A program made the position numbers and the translations under genes. Source: Serpula lacrymans var. lacrymans S7.9 (taxonomy: Eukaryota; Basidiomycota; Agaricomycetes; Boletales; Serpulaceae). From it: a stretch of DNA of 64,000 nucleotides. Position 1 is the first letter of the stretch, and every line of letters starts with the position of its first letter. Below, in pieces: positions 36,023 to 48,796 of the stretch. Below the pieces are notes generated by a model. It worked only from the letters and a program-made list of their open reading frames with translations. It did no database searches and was not told the origin of the DNA. The stretch lies in contig NW_006763290.1 of the NCBI RefSeq assembly GCF_000218685.1, forward strand, positions 5,048,908-5,112,907, given 5' to 3'.

Positions 36023-38220
36023 ATGTCTGCTGCGCCCCAGGCAGAAAAGAAAGGGCACGTCTGCCCTCCGTCAAATGCAACACGTCCTCGAGACCGTTGG
36101 GAGAGCATGTTTATATATTCCTTCATATGCAAATTCACGCAACTGAGATCCAAGGTCGAGGGCTTGGAAACACCTATGGAGTAAGCACTTTTTTCCATCG
36201 TACACGTGTTACACCCTCCTAACCCACGCACAAACGTCGGATTCATCGTAGTTTCGAAAATTCCTTATTGTCTCGTGAACCAAACCACATATTATCGAAG
36301 ATTCTGCAACAGTTCATACTGAATCTTCGTCCCCAGACGCGTAACTTGAGGTGAGTGTCGTCCGGCGGCCTGTGATAAGGGAATGGACTTCTGACCACTA
36401 TCACGATCTGGCAGTGGAGATCAGATATCAACTACAGTTGCCAGTGTTCTCGCAGACTACTTCAAGACGTCAGAGAGGACCGTTTTCTGGGATGATGAAT
36501 TAAAGGCCAATGTGGACCCCTTCGAGGGCTTGCAAGGGGGCTTTTTCGCTGCAGACTGGGACTTCAAAGTACGTAATCTCCGCCCAAAATAACGCCGAGA
36601 ACACGTTTGACATGTCATTCTCTTTGGCAACAGCTCAAAATCTTAAGGCAACTCGTGGAATTGCAGTTGACGCACGCCCCAGATATCAAGGGTGTAATCG
36701 ACCGCGCATGGGGGGTTAGTCAAAACAAACATAAGAAAAAGGAGGATGGCACAGTCCCCACCGATACGATTGACACCAAAAGTCGGGAAAGTCTGCAACT
36801 TGTTCCTCTCGGTCAAGACTCTGAGCGCAAACGCTATTGGATTGCAGATGGTCCGTGTGTTTTTTCAATCATTTCATTGTCTTGCTGTTCGATTTCGTAT
36901 TTGTGCCTATTTGTGCGAGGCGAGGCCACATTATTTTGGAGCGCACATATGTAACATACCGGCTCTCGCCGCCCGGTGCACATTTTGCATGCCGCTAACC
37001 GCCGTTCTAATCTATCTTAGATTCACCCCGAATATATGTATCTACGAACCCATGGAAAATTACTGCTACTTTCCAGTCGGTGTCTTCGACACGAGACGAG
37101 TATATTGCCACGATCGCGATTTTGGAGGATTCTGCACCCCCAGAGTTCAAATTCAAAAATGGCGAAAAGAAGTCCAAGTTAGAACTGGCCCACCTAGCAC
37201 TCATCAAGGACCTCGAAAGTCGAGTGGGGGCCATTGACGCTGAAATAGCGGTGAGTATTACTTGCATCAGTAGGTAGATTTAAGTAGATAGATGGTTTCT
37301 GGGTTTTCGTTGATATTGGTATGTCTGGATCGTTTGCTGACGCTCTACTCAGCGAGTACAAAAGGCCCGCCGAAAGATCGAACAGCGTGCTCTGCTGCTA
37401 GCACAAGCAGAAATACGACAAACTCGAACTCGAAGGCAAACCAGACGGCCAGATTATGTCTATACCGATGCAGCAGACAGCGAGGTAAGCCAGCAATATT
37501 CTGTGCTTCTATTTCTGATGATGATCGATAACTAAAACATTATATTGAATCGTTGTTCAGGAAGAGGGTGATGAATATAAATACCAAGATGATGATGAAT
37601 ATGATGATGAGCAGTTTGAGCAGGACGACTTCCTTAATTTCCGCACCGATCGTCAAAATGCACGTCGAGCGTCGACAACAATAGTTCAGAGGCGATCATC
37701 ACGTGCCGCTGCAACTGCTGCTGCCAAGCGGACTTCGCCAGACGACGACTGGGGTCTCTGGAGGGGTGAAAGGAGGTCAACACGTTTGGTTTCTCATCCA
37801 CCTCGAAAACGGGCACGAACAGAGGAGAGCACCATGAGTGCGAGCTCTGGGAATGTGACTCAAGCTGCGCCTATTGCGCCCGTTGTTACTGAAAATGAAA
37901 ATAACAACTCAAAAGCCAAAGTCAACGGAGCCGCTGCAGTCAAGCCTACAGAGATTGCTATGGAGCAAGTAGCAGGACGGAAGAAGAGCAAGTTCTGGTT
38001 CTACGCAGTGGAGCCTATCCAAGGTCCTCCAGGCTCAGGCTCGTCTGTTTTGCCTAACGGCACAGCTTTGTCGGGTGTAAACGGCCACCACAATGGTAAT
38101 GCCGATACATCCGGCAATGGCAGCTATCTCTCAGACGCTGTCCAAGATAGTGACGTCGCGATGGATTTCCGACGTAGCCTTGAAGGTAGCCTATCCCCTG
38201 CTCTCAGCGTGGAATCCTAG
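36023..38220 (+). CDS. WHIM-domain chromatin-associated protein
   Basis: WHIM domains are found in ISWI-partner proteins (Itc1/ACF1, RSF1 type) and help to set nucleosome spacing. The start at 36023 gives MSAAPQAEKKGHVCPPSNAT and WESMFIYSFICKFTQLRSK. Exons follow with FENSLLSREPNHILSKILQQ, then TTVASVLADYFKTSERTVFW, LKILRQLVELQLTHAPDIKG and the WHIM1-like block QDSERKRYWIADDSPRIYVS plus TNPWKITATFQSV. A coiled, basic stretch (RVQKARRKIEQRALLLAQAE, RRQTRRPDYVY) and an acidic then Arg/Ser-rich tail ending LSPALSVES come next. About seven introns; the one inside the WHIM block (36851-37020, 170 bp) is three times the usual length here. No PHD finger or bromodomain is seen. The family call rests on the WHIM block. 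Confidence 0.7.
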
Positions 38221-38754
38221 CGTCCTAGAGTGTTGACGGTCTCTATGTTCTCTGCATATTTGTTCAGTTTTTTTTTTTGATTCTCTCTTCTTTTCTTCTT
38301 TTCCATCATATCGCATCCATACATACTCAACCATTTTTTCTCGCATCACATCATCTGCCAGGCATACTCTACCTCCATATTATTAAGTCAAATCCGTTAC
38401 TATTGTCATTCCATCCGCTCCTTTTCGTCGGACCGTATTTCGGTATTGGCTAGTATCAAAACGAGTGGTTGGATATCATTGTATGTAGTTAGTTTGTCGG
38501 TGAAAAAATGATATATGTTATTGTCTTGTGTTAACTTATCAGGTACACTTGTTCCGTAATTTTTGTGGATGGTCCAAATGTAACCAAGGAGTACGTTGGG
38601 TCAAGGGATTCTGTCTCACCTGTGGACGAACCTTCCTTGTCGGCAAAATGATACTTCCAAATTGAGTATTACCTTATGTAATACACGAACCCACATTTAG
38701 GATTGCTCATTTCTTTGGAAGACGCGATCTTCTGACTTGCCTTAGACGCCATTT
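38221..38754. other. Intergenic region upstream of MIP
   Basis: About 530 bp containing a T-run and pyrimidine-rich 3' UTR of the WHIM gene and the MIP promoter. No gene is seen. Confidence 0.4.
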
Positions 38755-41242
38755 ATGATAACCAGGACTGCTGCAAACGCTTTCTCAAAGCTGCAAAAAC
38801 CGATATTCAGGTTTCAAGGATGCCTCTACGCAAAGAAATATGCATTTCACCGACAAGCTTCGTCTGCTATGCCCACCTTGCCCGCTTCGTCAGACGACAT
38901 AGAGCTCGCATATCTGTTTGACCAACCACAAGCAGGAAGGAAACCATCTTTTACATCTCTCACCGGTATTTTTCGACATCCACAACTAACCACTCCTGCT
39001 GCATTCACGGCTCTGGCGGACTCGACACTGGTACGAGCCCATTTGCTGACTGAGCGAATACTACGAGCACGAGAGTCACGTACCGAACTATTCAAAGTGG
39101 TCAAGAACTTGGACAGGCTCAGCGATTTGCTATGTGGTGTAATAGACTTGACGGAGCTAGTACGAAATGCGCACCCGGACCCTACGTGGATTGAGAGTGC
39201 CAATGAATGCTACGAGAAGTTATGCGAGTTCATGAATGTTTTGAACACTAACGTGGGTTTATACGAGGTATGTGTCGATTCATGCATTTACTTGCCTTGG
39301 TAGCTAAAATAATATATATATATCAGGTTCTACACGCTGTCTTGTCAGATCCCGAGGTTGTAAAGTCATTCAGTCCCGAAGCACACCAAACCGCATTGAT
39401 TTTCTGGCGTGATTTCAAGAAATCTGCCATCGACCTGCCGCCAGAACAGCGAGAAAGGTTCGTAACCTTGTCATCAGAAATTCTTTCAGTAGGTCGGCAG
39501 TTCGTAAACGAAGCTTCGGCTCCTCGCCCTCCGACGGCTATCAAGCCATCAGAGCTTCAGGGGTTAAAACAAAATGGAATGGGAACTAGACTGCAGCTTC
39601 AAGCGCGCGTCACTCAACGAGATCTTCTTGTATATCCCGGATCACTCCAAGCGCATATGATTATGCGGTCTGCCCCTGCGGAAGAACCTCGAAAAAAAGT
39701 ATACATGGCTTCCCACTCGAGCACTCCAGAACAAATAGAATATTTGGAGAGACTGCTTCACGCACGAGCAGAACTTGCACGACTGGTTGGGTACGATAGT
39801 TACGCCAGCATGACTCTCAACGACAAGATGGCGAAATCACCGGGTGAGCCAACTGTATGCGCCACTTTTGGGCTGTTTTCTAATGTAGAATTTGGTAGAG
39901 AATATCAATCAATTTCTGGATACATTATTGGATCGCACAAACTCCTATGCGCGAAGCGCTTTGCATGCTTTAAGCTTGCGAAAGCAAGCCCATATCAACG
40001 CACCGACACTACCCATTATTCAGGCGTGGGATAGGGACTATTATTGCCCTCCTGAGCCTCCAGCACCACCTATCGCCTTACCTCCTTTAACGCTAGGCCG
40101 GGTGTTCATGGGTCTTTCACGACTATTTAAACATTTATATGGAGTTTCACTTCGACCTGCGGAAGTTTTAACGGGCGAAGTATGGCATTACAACGTACAC
40201 AAACTAGAAGTATTAGATGAGGATTCCGGGGTCATCGGATGGATTTATGCGGATTTATTTGCCCGTGCGGGGAAGTCATGTGGTGCAGCCCATTACACTG
40301 TACGCTGCTCACGTCGGACTGACGATGATGACGAAGCTGGCGATCTCATGGTGGAGAATGCACAAGATATTCTTCGTTCATCGCAAGAGTTCGAAGAAGT
40401 AAAACGGCAGAAAGTTAAAGGGAAAGATGGTGTGTACCAACTTCCTCTAGTGGTTCTATTGTGCGAATTCGCACGTCCCACGATATCTCGTGGTCCTACC
40501 GTCCTTGAGTGGCACGACGTGTTAACACTATTTCACGAGATGGGACATGCCATGCATTGTGAGTCCTTGGCCATTTTTATTATATTCCTGGTTGTTGGCT
40601 GAATATATATCAGCAATGATCGGTCGAACAGAGTATCACAACGTCGCTGGTACCCGTTGCGCTACCGACTTTGTTGAGCTCCCATCAATACTCATGGAAC
40701 ATTTCCTAAACTCTCCAATGGTTCTCTCTCTTTTTGACCCTGACAGCTCGTCTGCGACCAGACAGATAGGCAACCATCACGAAGACCCATGTCGTTCCAT
40801 CGACACCCATAGTCAGATACTCCTCTCCGTATTGGATCAGGTCTATCATTCACCAACCGTCCTCGAACCCCACTTTGACTCGACAGCCGCTCTTGCTAAT
40901 TTGCACGATACGCGCGGTTTGATCCCTCACGCCCCAGGGACTTCCTTCCAGACACAGTTCAGCCATCTGTTCGGGTACGGTGCAACGTATTATTCCTACT
41001 TATTTGACCGTGCCATCGCATCGCATGTGTGGCGCAAGGTCTTTTCAGATAACCCACTCAACCGTGAGACTGGCGAGAAATACAAAAGGGAGGTTTTGCG
41101 TTATGGTGGAGGGAAAGATCCGTGGATGATGCTCAGCGCATTGCTTGGGGCTCCCGAACTTGAGGTCGGCGACGCAGAAGCGATGCGCGAGGTTGGCAGG
41201 TGGCGAATTGAAGATGAGGTAGCTGTTCCAGGAAGACACTGA
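38755..41242 (+). CDS. MIP: Mitochondrial intermediate peptidase (MIP), A-locus flank marker
   Basis: An M3A zinc metallopeptidase (Oct1) that trims octapeptides from matrix proteins after MPP cleavage. The N-terminus [20 protein letters not shown] is a plausible presequence. The core starts [12 protein letters not shown]. The zinc-binding HExxH is in [20 protein letters not shown] (about 40530-40640, split by an intron after MH), followed by [16 protein letters not shown], which carries the third ligand glutamate. Introns are read near 39269-39326, at 39844-39898 (acceptor chosen to give KSPENINQFL) and 40561-40613. The C-terminus has the [16 protein letters not shown] and HVWRKVF blocks and ends PGRH at 41242. 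In most Agaricomycetes MIP lies beside the HD mating-type genes; here 18.4 kb of transposon DNA separates it from HD1. Confidence 0.95.
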
Positions 41243-41306
41243 TATCTCAGAGGGTCTAAATGTTCATTCAATTTGTAGCATAGTTTACTGTTGTAAATAG
41301 ACATCA

Positions 41307-41351
41307 CAGCTGATTTCATAACGATAGACCTATCCTGTGAGTTAGTGTGCA
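41307..41351 (+). repeat. 45-bp inverted repeat, left copy
   Basis: Starts CAGCTGATTTCATAACGATA and matches the reverse complement of 59220-59264 at 42 of 45 positions. It lies 65 bp past the MIP stop and may be the left end of the transposon cluster. Confidence 0.85.
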
Positions 41352-41428
41352 GGTGGACTTCAGCGGAGTGTATATTTTCGGGAAGAACCCGAAGTGTCTG
41401 GGAGAGACAAGTCAACCCTCAACTCAAC

Positions 41429-41633
41429 ATGTGGCGCCATATTCCCAAGGAGCAGAAGATACTAGTGTACGAATTGTCTTGCATCCATGGCCTCTCGGAC
41501 AGACATGTTAGCCGTTACCTAGGAATCAGTCAATGGACCATCAGGCACATCCGGAAGACCTTCCGGGACACTGGTGAAGTGGGACACCAACTAGCTTGTC
41601 AAGGACGGTCTTGTGCCCTTGCACAGCAAGCAT
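41429..41633 (+). pseudogene. Helix-turn-helix transposase N-terminal fragment
   Basis: From ATG 41429 the frame reads MWRHIPKEQKILVYELSCIH, then GLSDRHVSRYLGISQWTIRH and IRKTFRDTGEV, a helix-turn-helix like the N-terminal DNA-binding part of Tc1-type or related DDE transposases in mushrooms. It stops after about 68 codons where the palindromic element at 41622 begins. No catalytic domain follows. Confidence 0.55.
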
Positions 41634-41900
41634 AACCAACTTTTGTCACACCCAAAATCAATGAAAAAGTCTGAAAGTAGTTAAAATGTTTAATTGCATT
41701 TTGGACCTACAAGACTTTATCAGAATAATGTATTTTTGTTAACATATTTCTACATATTCACACAAAAATATAGTATTTATGGGAATATGTCAACAAAAAG
41801 ACATCATTTTGTAGGTCCAAAATGCAATCAAATATTTCAGCTACTTTCAGACTTTTCCATCAATTATGAGTATGACAAAAGTTGGTTATGCTTGCTGTGT
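41622..41900. mobile_element. Palindromic MITE-like element
   Basis: The left arm begins CACAGCAAGCATAACCAACT and the right arm ends with its reverse complement GTTGGTTATGCTTGCTGTG. The two arms stay complementary for about 90 bp (for example GCATTTTGGACCTACAA against TTGTAGGTCCAAAATGC), with an AT-rich loop of about 80 bp. It has no coding capacity. Long terminal arms and small size fit a MITE or foldback element. No target duplication is clear. Confidence 0.8.
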
Positions 41901-42554
41901 TGATGGCTTGGAAGCAAGTGTCAGTTTTTTCTTTTATTCTTCTGATGTGCTGATAAAACAAGTTTTTCGATAGTTCCTTGAAGGCTGCATTGAAAGACAG
42001 CCTGATATGATCCTCTCAGAGTTTCTAGATTCCATTTTTCTTTGGCAAGCACTCCACTGAATAGTTTACACCAATTTTCTCAAAGACTTGGGCTATCACA
42101 CTTATCACACCAGCCACACTCGGTACACGGCCAGAGATTCATAGCCACTCCGCACAAGTTTCTCCGACGTAGCCCCCGTACATGTGGCAGCCCAGACTCA
42201 GCTCCATGTGTTCATCAGGTCCAGCTTTTTTTTCAAATATAACCATGGACTCTGATCCAGATTCCAACCGAGCACCTGATTTCTCAATTTGCAACCATAC
42301 CCAGACCCCAGCTCAAGATAATCTTCAAATGATCTCCAACCCCGCTATCAAAGCTTATTATGACCGGTTAGATCGTGATATGCTTTGCCGTTGTTACTCT
42401 GTTTTTGTATTCATACCATAGTACTCCTAGATCAATACTAGTGCTTAATCTCTCCCCCATCTTTTCCAAGATGCCTATATCAATTGACAAAAGTAAGTGC
42501 TGGCTTGAGTTCATTGTAAAATACCAAGGCTGAAACATATCATTCTCGCACTGT

Positions 42555-45500
42555 AAGCATTATGGGAGCTCGTACACAATTCAGAAGGCCAGCCCCAATA
42601 TAGGTGCCATTTGTGTCGCGATGGGCGCTTGCGCTATCCATGGCACCTACCCCGCCATGTACAGTCTCTTTTGCACCAGGCCCAAGCCGAGTATGCTCGC
42701 CAATATGAGCTTGATCAAGATCAAGCTTAACCTCCTGGATCACCACCTCTGGCTCCTGAAGCCTCGGTCTCCCAAGCATTTACATTAGTCGATAATGGCA
42801 TTCGTACTTTGCTTACATCTTTAACAGGTGACAATCATTCCAGCCTACAGTCTCAGACACCTGCCAATCCCCTGCCATCTTTCCCTGACATCATCAACTT
42901 TGACTGGGGTCTACTCAACAACCCCTCACATGCCGCTCTTGATCTGCCACCTGAGCAGGAAGCAGTTGCCTCAATAGCGCAGGCTGCTCTTGACCACTTC
43001 AATGCACTCTCGGATTCCTCAAACGAAGACCTTGAATGGTCAGATGCTCCCAGCAACAATGAATTACCGGAGGTCACTGTGATTGGTAAGCCTCATGCTT
43101 TTTTTTTTCATTAGTTATAACTGTGACACTTTCCAGTCAACGATGGTATTGAAATAGCCAGTCATGGACGCAAACATGCTCGTACTGCAGACCATACAGC
43201 AACCTCACACCGGTGGTTCCCTTGGCAAGACAAGGTTGTAAGTAGTCCGCTCCCCCAATATGTTCCTCTAGCGTACCATCTACATTATATCACTTATACA
43301 GACGTATACCCTGGATATATTAATGCATTTACCCCGCTCAGTTTTCTCGCAGAAACAACTTGATCTGTTTCTCTGGCTGCTCAAAGTCAATGATGTGGAT
43401 GATGTCCCGTCAGTCAAGACCATGCAAAGTCTTAATTCCGCTTTGCAGAAGTGCTGTGGCATTGGGACTATCGCTTACAAAGGAGCGCTGGGGCATCATT
43501 ACCATGTGAACAACCTTGCTCATATTATATCTCAGGTAATTCTAACCTCATCTTTTCGAGCACGACACGACATTCCTATCCTTTTAACAGGAGATGTCAA
43601 ACCCCAAGGTTAGGCCCCACTTACAGTTCTACCCCGAAGACAGTGGACTATGGCTCTCAGAGGCTCGACAGGGTTTGCACTGGCTGCATGAAGTTCCAGA
43701 TGAGCAGCTCACACCTATGGCACGGCTCAACAGCCACAATTATTACATACACAAACCTGCAATGCTCTCGGATGGCCGTGTATGTATCCCCTTCCGCTGG
43801 TTTTATCGTACTCAGAATGGCTATCCAATGATGTTTGCCTGGTGCTGGGCCATGGAACCTGTAGACACAGACCACCAGCGTAGTTGGAAGGTCATCAAAT
43901 GTGATGATTATGTGGTTTCGCAGAATGAGTTCCTCATGAATTTCCCGTGGCTTTGTCAGAATGTGAAGCAATATGATCTTCCTGACCCCAGGCTTCTCTC
44001 TGATACATTAAAAAATGAGATTGTTGTTAGTTTTGGTGATTCTGCACCTTTGTGCTACCTCTATATTTTCATTTCTTTCTCTATCTATTCCTCTACCATT
44101 CAGTATTGATTGTGACAGCAGTTAACAGTGGTAGCAGTGGGAAGTGTTGTGACCACACTGGATCACAAGTAGTAGTGAGTAGTGAACTTGAGATTAGAGA
44201 AGAAGTTGCCTTTGTGGCTGCTTTGTTTACCTTTGTTTACAAAACATCGGACAGTACTGCAGAGTCCAATGCTTCCTATTCTCTAGTTACTCACATTGGA
44301 CTCTAGGTACTGTATACCTGTCATACTCTCTAATAATCAAGTTACTCACATTGGACTCTAGTTCCAGTCCCTGATAGCTCTCAGCAAGTGGTTAGACACT
44401 TCCCTTAAGCTTTGTTCTTAATAATTGTTTCCCCAACAACATATTGATTATTTTATTTATCAGCCGTTGTAGACTCCAAGACATCCTCAACTTCTGAGTG
44501 GGCATTTACAGATCCCAATGTTGGGAACCGATGACGTGCACTGTCGAAAGGGCACAAAGTGCTCAGTTTTCCAATATGGATGTACTGTGATGACAGGTCC
44601 GGTAATATGTCCAAGAAATGGAATGAACATAACAGTTTTCTGTTTATTCCTGCAGGTCTTCCACGATTCAAGGCCCAACAAGAATACAATGTACACTTTT
44701 TGTGTACATCCAACTTAGCACCTCCACTGGAGATGCTGGATGGTATTGTTGGCCAGCTCAAGCATGTCAACTTCTTATTACAATACCTGGACTAACAGTA
44801 TCAACTTTCTAGCAACGCACAAAAAAGTGGTGTTTGGTCATGGGACTCTCAAACAAATGAGCCAGTCCTTCTTCTACCCTTCGTACTTGCTCTGTTGGGA
44901 GACAATCCTATGCAGAGTGAATTTGCTTGCCACATAGGACTGTGTGGCAAACTTTTTTGTCGTGCATGCTGGGTCAAAGGAACTGATGCTGCTACCAACA
45001 TCCTCAAGTCAGCAGGCCAGTGTGTCCACCAAGAAAGCAATGGAGCCAAAAGTGATGCAGACAGCCAAATGGCCAGCGACGACAGTGCAAATGAAGGAAC
45101 ATCCAATCCAGCCAGTGAAACCAAAAGTGTACATTCAAATACAACAAAATGCAAGCGCAAACAAGGGCTGGAGACCATGGCTAACATGCTTATTCGTGTT
45201 CAAGATTTTGTCAAAGTATGCTCTTTTATTATGATGCAACTACCCATAGCTGATCTGTCAAATTCTATCTAGGTTGGTAAACCTCGAAACAAGCAAGAAA
45301 CAATCACTCAGTTGCATGCCCAATTTGTTCAAGCATCCCAGCTTGATTCAAAGACAAAAGTCAACAAGATGCGCACAGAATCTGGTATCAAAGACACCTT
45401 TTAGAAGTATTTTATAGATAAGGTTGTCGGTTCATACCAGCAATTGAGAGGTGTGGCAAGCAAACAAGCTGCATTAGATGAGTCAATAGCATCTCTTCCC

Positions 45501-47160
45501 AACACGATCATCAGTCCTGTGTGGAGAACCAAAGGTAATTTCATTTGTGGTATTTTCGTCAATTTACTCAAAACCTTATGCTTCACAGGACTTGACCCAC
45601 ACCAAGACACGCCTGTTGAAATACTACATGTTGTGTTACTTGGCTTTGTTAAATACTTGTGGCGGGACTTAGTACAGCTTCAGCTTAAGGGTAAACTCGA
45701 CAAGCTCAACCTCCTTGCCACCAGACTGTCATCTCTTAATGTCAATGGCCTTGGCATCTCACCACTTACTGGAAAAACTTTGGTACAGTATTCTGGTTCA
45801 CTCACAGGGCGGGACTTTTGTGCCATAGTTCAGGTGGCCCCATTCGTCATCTATGACCTTGTCTCCAAGGAGTGTATGGATACATGGGTTGCATTATCCA
45901 AGTTGATTCCGTTGATTTATCAGCCAGAAATACATGACATCAATGCACACTTGGTCAGTGGCAGCTTGTTTAATATAAAGTTTTACTCATGACCGTCATT
46001 AGGACATACTCACAAAAGAAATAGAATATTTCTTATTATATTCAGCACAATGGACATGTTGTTGGTTTAACAAGCCAAAATTTCACATTTTTGTACACTT
46101 AGTACAACATATCCGTTGCTTTGGTCCCGCAATTCTGTTTGCTATTGAAGTATTTGAGTTGTTTAATGCAGTTATATGGGCCAAAAGTATCCATTCTAAT
46201 CAACATGCCCCTTCTCGAGACCTTGCACGAGCATTTGCGCAAGGGAACCGCATTCGACATCACCTTAGTGGAGGCAAATTTGTTTATTTGCCTGCCTTAC
46301 CTGCCGAGCACCCACTGGATGGCCCCATTCCCATGCAAGGACAACAATCTTTCTCTTTTCGTGCATCTGACTGGCGTGAGGTTGGGCCTGGCCCTCTATC
46401 ACTAATTGCATCCCCAAATACAGTTTCACATTACTTGGGTATTGATCCCCACTTTCCAAAACTACGAGTTGGTAAGTCCTCTTCATCACTTAGTGATAGC
46501 CAGTTACTCGTGTTCTAATTCTTGCCACTACAGGACTTTGTGTATCCGACAATAAAGTCGCGCATTCATTTGCTTCCACCTTGACAGGGCAAAAACTCCC
46601 TCATGCAATGCCCGATGCTGGTTCCTGTCTTTGCAAAACCAATGATACCATTGTGCTCTCAAACGGTGACCAATGTGCCCTGGGCCAATTTGTAGTTGTC
46701 CGGCCACGAGGGTCTCTTGACCTCATTTATATGGCACAAGTGGAAGAAATTTTGCAAGTAAAGGGCACACCAAACGAACTTACACAACTCGCAGATGGCA
46801 TTCTAGTCCAGTCGGTATCTACAAGTCAACACTCAGATGCTTATTCAATGCCTCGCACTATCTTAACTGATGGATGGGGTCTCCTACGTGTCTAGGCAAG
46901 TCATTACAACATAATTATATTTTTACATTTTTTACACATTCTTAGGACATTATGTGTACGGTCAATGTGCAACACAACTGTAACAACAATCTATGTGATA
47001 CGTCAGGGATCCGCTATGTGTATTGAAGTGAGTGCGGACTGATCACACTCTGCCTACTGTGGCCCATAGGCACCCATTGGACCTCATCCTCAACACCGCC
47101 CATGTGAGATGCTGCACATGTACAGCATTTCCGAATAGACTTGCCTATCCTGGATATTGA
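42555..47160 (+). pseudogene. Transposase of a large basidiomycete DNA transposon (Plavaka/KDZ-like), inactivated
   Basis: A multi-exon transposase-like gene. An N-terminal zinc finger reads QYRCHLCRDGRLRYPWHLPR with a following histidine. The core has VRPHLQFYPEDSG, WLSEARQGLHWLHEVP, RVCIPFRWFYRTQNGYP, SFPIWMYCDDRSGNMSKKWN, EYNVHFLCTSNLAPPLEMLD, ALLGDNPMQSEFACHIGLCG, KLFCRACWVKG, GLDPHQDTPVEILHVVLLGF, RLSSLNVNGLGISPL, GSLTGRDFCAIVQVAPFVIY and FNAVIWAKSIHSNQHAPSRD. A C-terminal HNCNNNLCDTSGIRYVY and TVAHRHPLDLILNTAHVR complete it. Two stops interrupt conserved frame: TAA 42728-42730 and TAG 45402-45404 (after GIKDTF). An LTR-derived piece sits at 44106-44211. The block order is that of a very abundant mushroom transposon family; the name is from memory and tentative. 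Confidence 0.7.
44106..44211 (-). repeat. LTR-derived fragment inside the transposase gene
   Basis: About 100 bp matching the reverse complement of 51430-51527 and the direct strand of 55374-55480, both internal parts of the 1.8-kb LTR just downstream of its TATA box. It lies where intron or exon sequence of the transposase is expected. Confidence 0.8.
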
Positions 47161-48796
47161 AGAAGTTTTGACTGGGAGTGTGGCACGTGAAGTTGATGCA
47201 CGGAGATCAGGTACTGCACAGAAGGTATTGAGTTCGTTGAGGAATGCAGGGCTGGGACGCCATTCACAAAATGCCACAAGCCCTGGTACAGTCCAAGCAT
47301 CTCGAGTGTCACAGCTTTGGCAGTAGATACCTTGCAATAGTGGTTCTGATGTAATATAAAATCCTTCAGCTGCTCATATCAGTTCCTACAACGATAGCTT
47401 CTCGGGCCATTCATCTGCGAGGTTGCATTCCAGCTCAGTCCAGTTCCTACAATGATAGCTTCTCAGGCCATTCTTGTGGGAGGTTGCGGTCCAGTTCCTA
47501 CAATGATAGCTTCTTGGGCCATTCATCTATGAGATTGCAGTCCAGCTCGGTCCAGCCCCTACAACAATAGTTTCTCAGGTCATTCATTTGTGAGGTTGCG
47601 GTCCAGATAACATTGTCAATGTGATTTGAATTGGCTGAGTTGCATGCTGCTAAATGTGGCCTGTTCAGCACTTTTGCTTCCGCGCACCATGGCAAGAAGG
47701 TTTGAACTTGCGAATTTGCTTCCGTTGACATTGAGCTGCAGGCTAACTAAGCCAGCAATAGTATACTCAATATATTCTAGACTGCATATTTTGTCAACGT
47801 CAATCATACCTTGTATTAACATGCTCTTTTTTAGGTTTCAATTGAGCCTCGTTTCTGATGTGTCGCCCACGACAATCTCTGTCTCATCGATTGCACTGCA
47901 ACAACTCTATCACACAGGCTCAATCAAAACAATACTCAATGTAGTAATACACTGCTTCAAAAGCACCAATCAGCCTCCATTTGATCAAGAAACTGGCACC
48001 CCCGCAGGTAAGTACTTATAGCGTGCTTCATGTGCTCCACTTCCACTAACAGCTCTTTCACATGGAATTTGGCCAGAGCTTCAATTGCATCGGGTAGCGT
48101 CAACATGATGGAATTGCAGGTGTGACCTGCTGAGGTGCCGGGAAACGATTGAGGGGATGAGAGTGTCTGGAAGGAGTTCGGCTGTTGCTGGTCTGGTTTG
48201 AATCAAAGGTCAGTCTTGGCACTTATGATGTTGCATTTGGAGACACTCACTAGGTCCTGTATTGTTCGCGGATGTTTGTCCGCCTGTCAAAGCCCATGCC
48301 ATGGTTTATCAAGTAAGTCATGCTTGTTATCAGAGTAAACTAACCACTCACGTGTTTCCAGTGCCAATCTGACATGTTTCGCAAGGCGGCGGCGCTTGTG
48401 GGAAGGCTCAATAGCCATGGCATGCGGTCTGAAACAGGTGAGTTGGGAGGAATGAGCCTTGTGGCAAGGCATTGAGATGCACCGTACTGAATGAATAGCA
48501 GATGACATGCGCTGCCTGCGACGTCGTTTTATGGTGACCGGTGTAACAGGAGGTGTGAGCATGGTTGAGAATGGGATAGTGAGTTGTTCTACGCTATGCA
48601 AGTCATAAATTGACGCATTGCCAGCTTGCAATCAGTCTCCGGGAACAATGAGCAAACACCAGCAAACAAAAGCACATCGCATTCACATTGATCACTGCGG
48701 GCGCATTGCGCATTTTTGGAGGGCTCACGTGAATTCTATCCAAAATGGTATAAAAATGGTACGTCAGGCTTCAACATCTCAACTCCCCGCTTAATC
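47161..48796. other. Spacer between the two transposon genes
   Basis: Apart from the tandem repeats at 47380-47606, only weak ORFs are seen. One on the minus strand around 48287-48631 includes basic clusters (IKRRRRQR, HKRRRLAK) but lacks an ATG and a known domain. Confidence 0.35.
47380..47606 (+). repeat. Four tandem repeats of about 51-61 bp
   Basis: Units start CAGTTCCTACAAYGATAGCT at 47380, 47441 and 47492, and CAGCCCCTACAACAATAG at 47553. Each continues with CCATTC then GAGGTTGC-like sequence. Unit 2 lacks 10 bp. Sequence drift is small. Confidence 0.85.
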
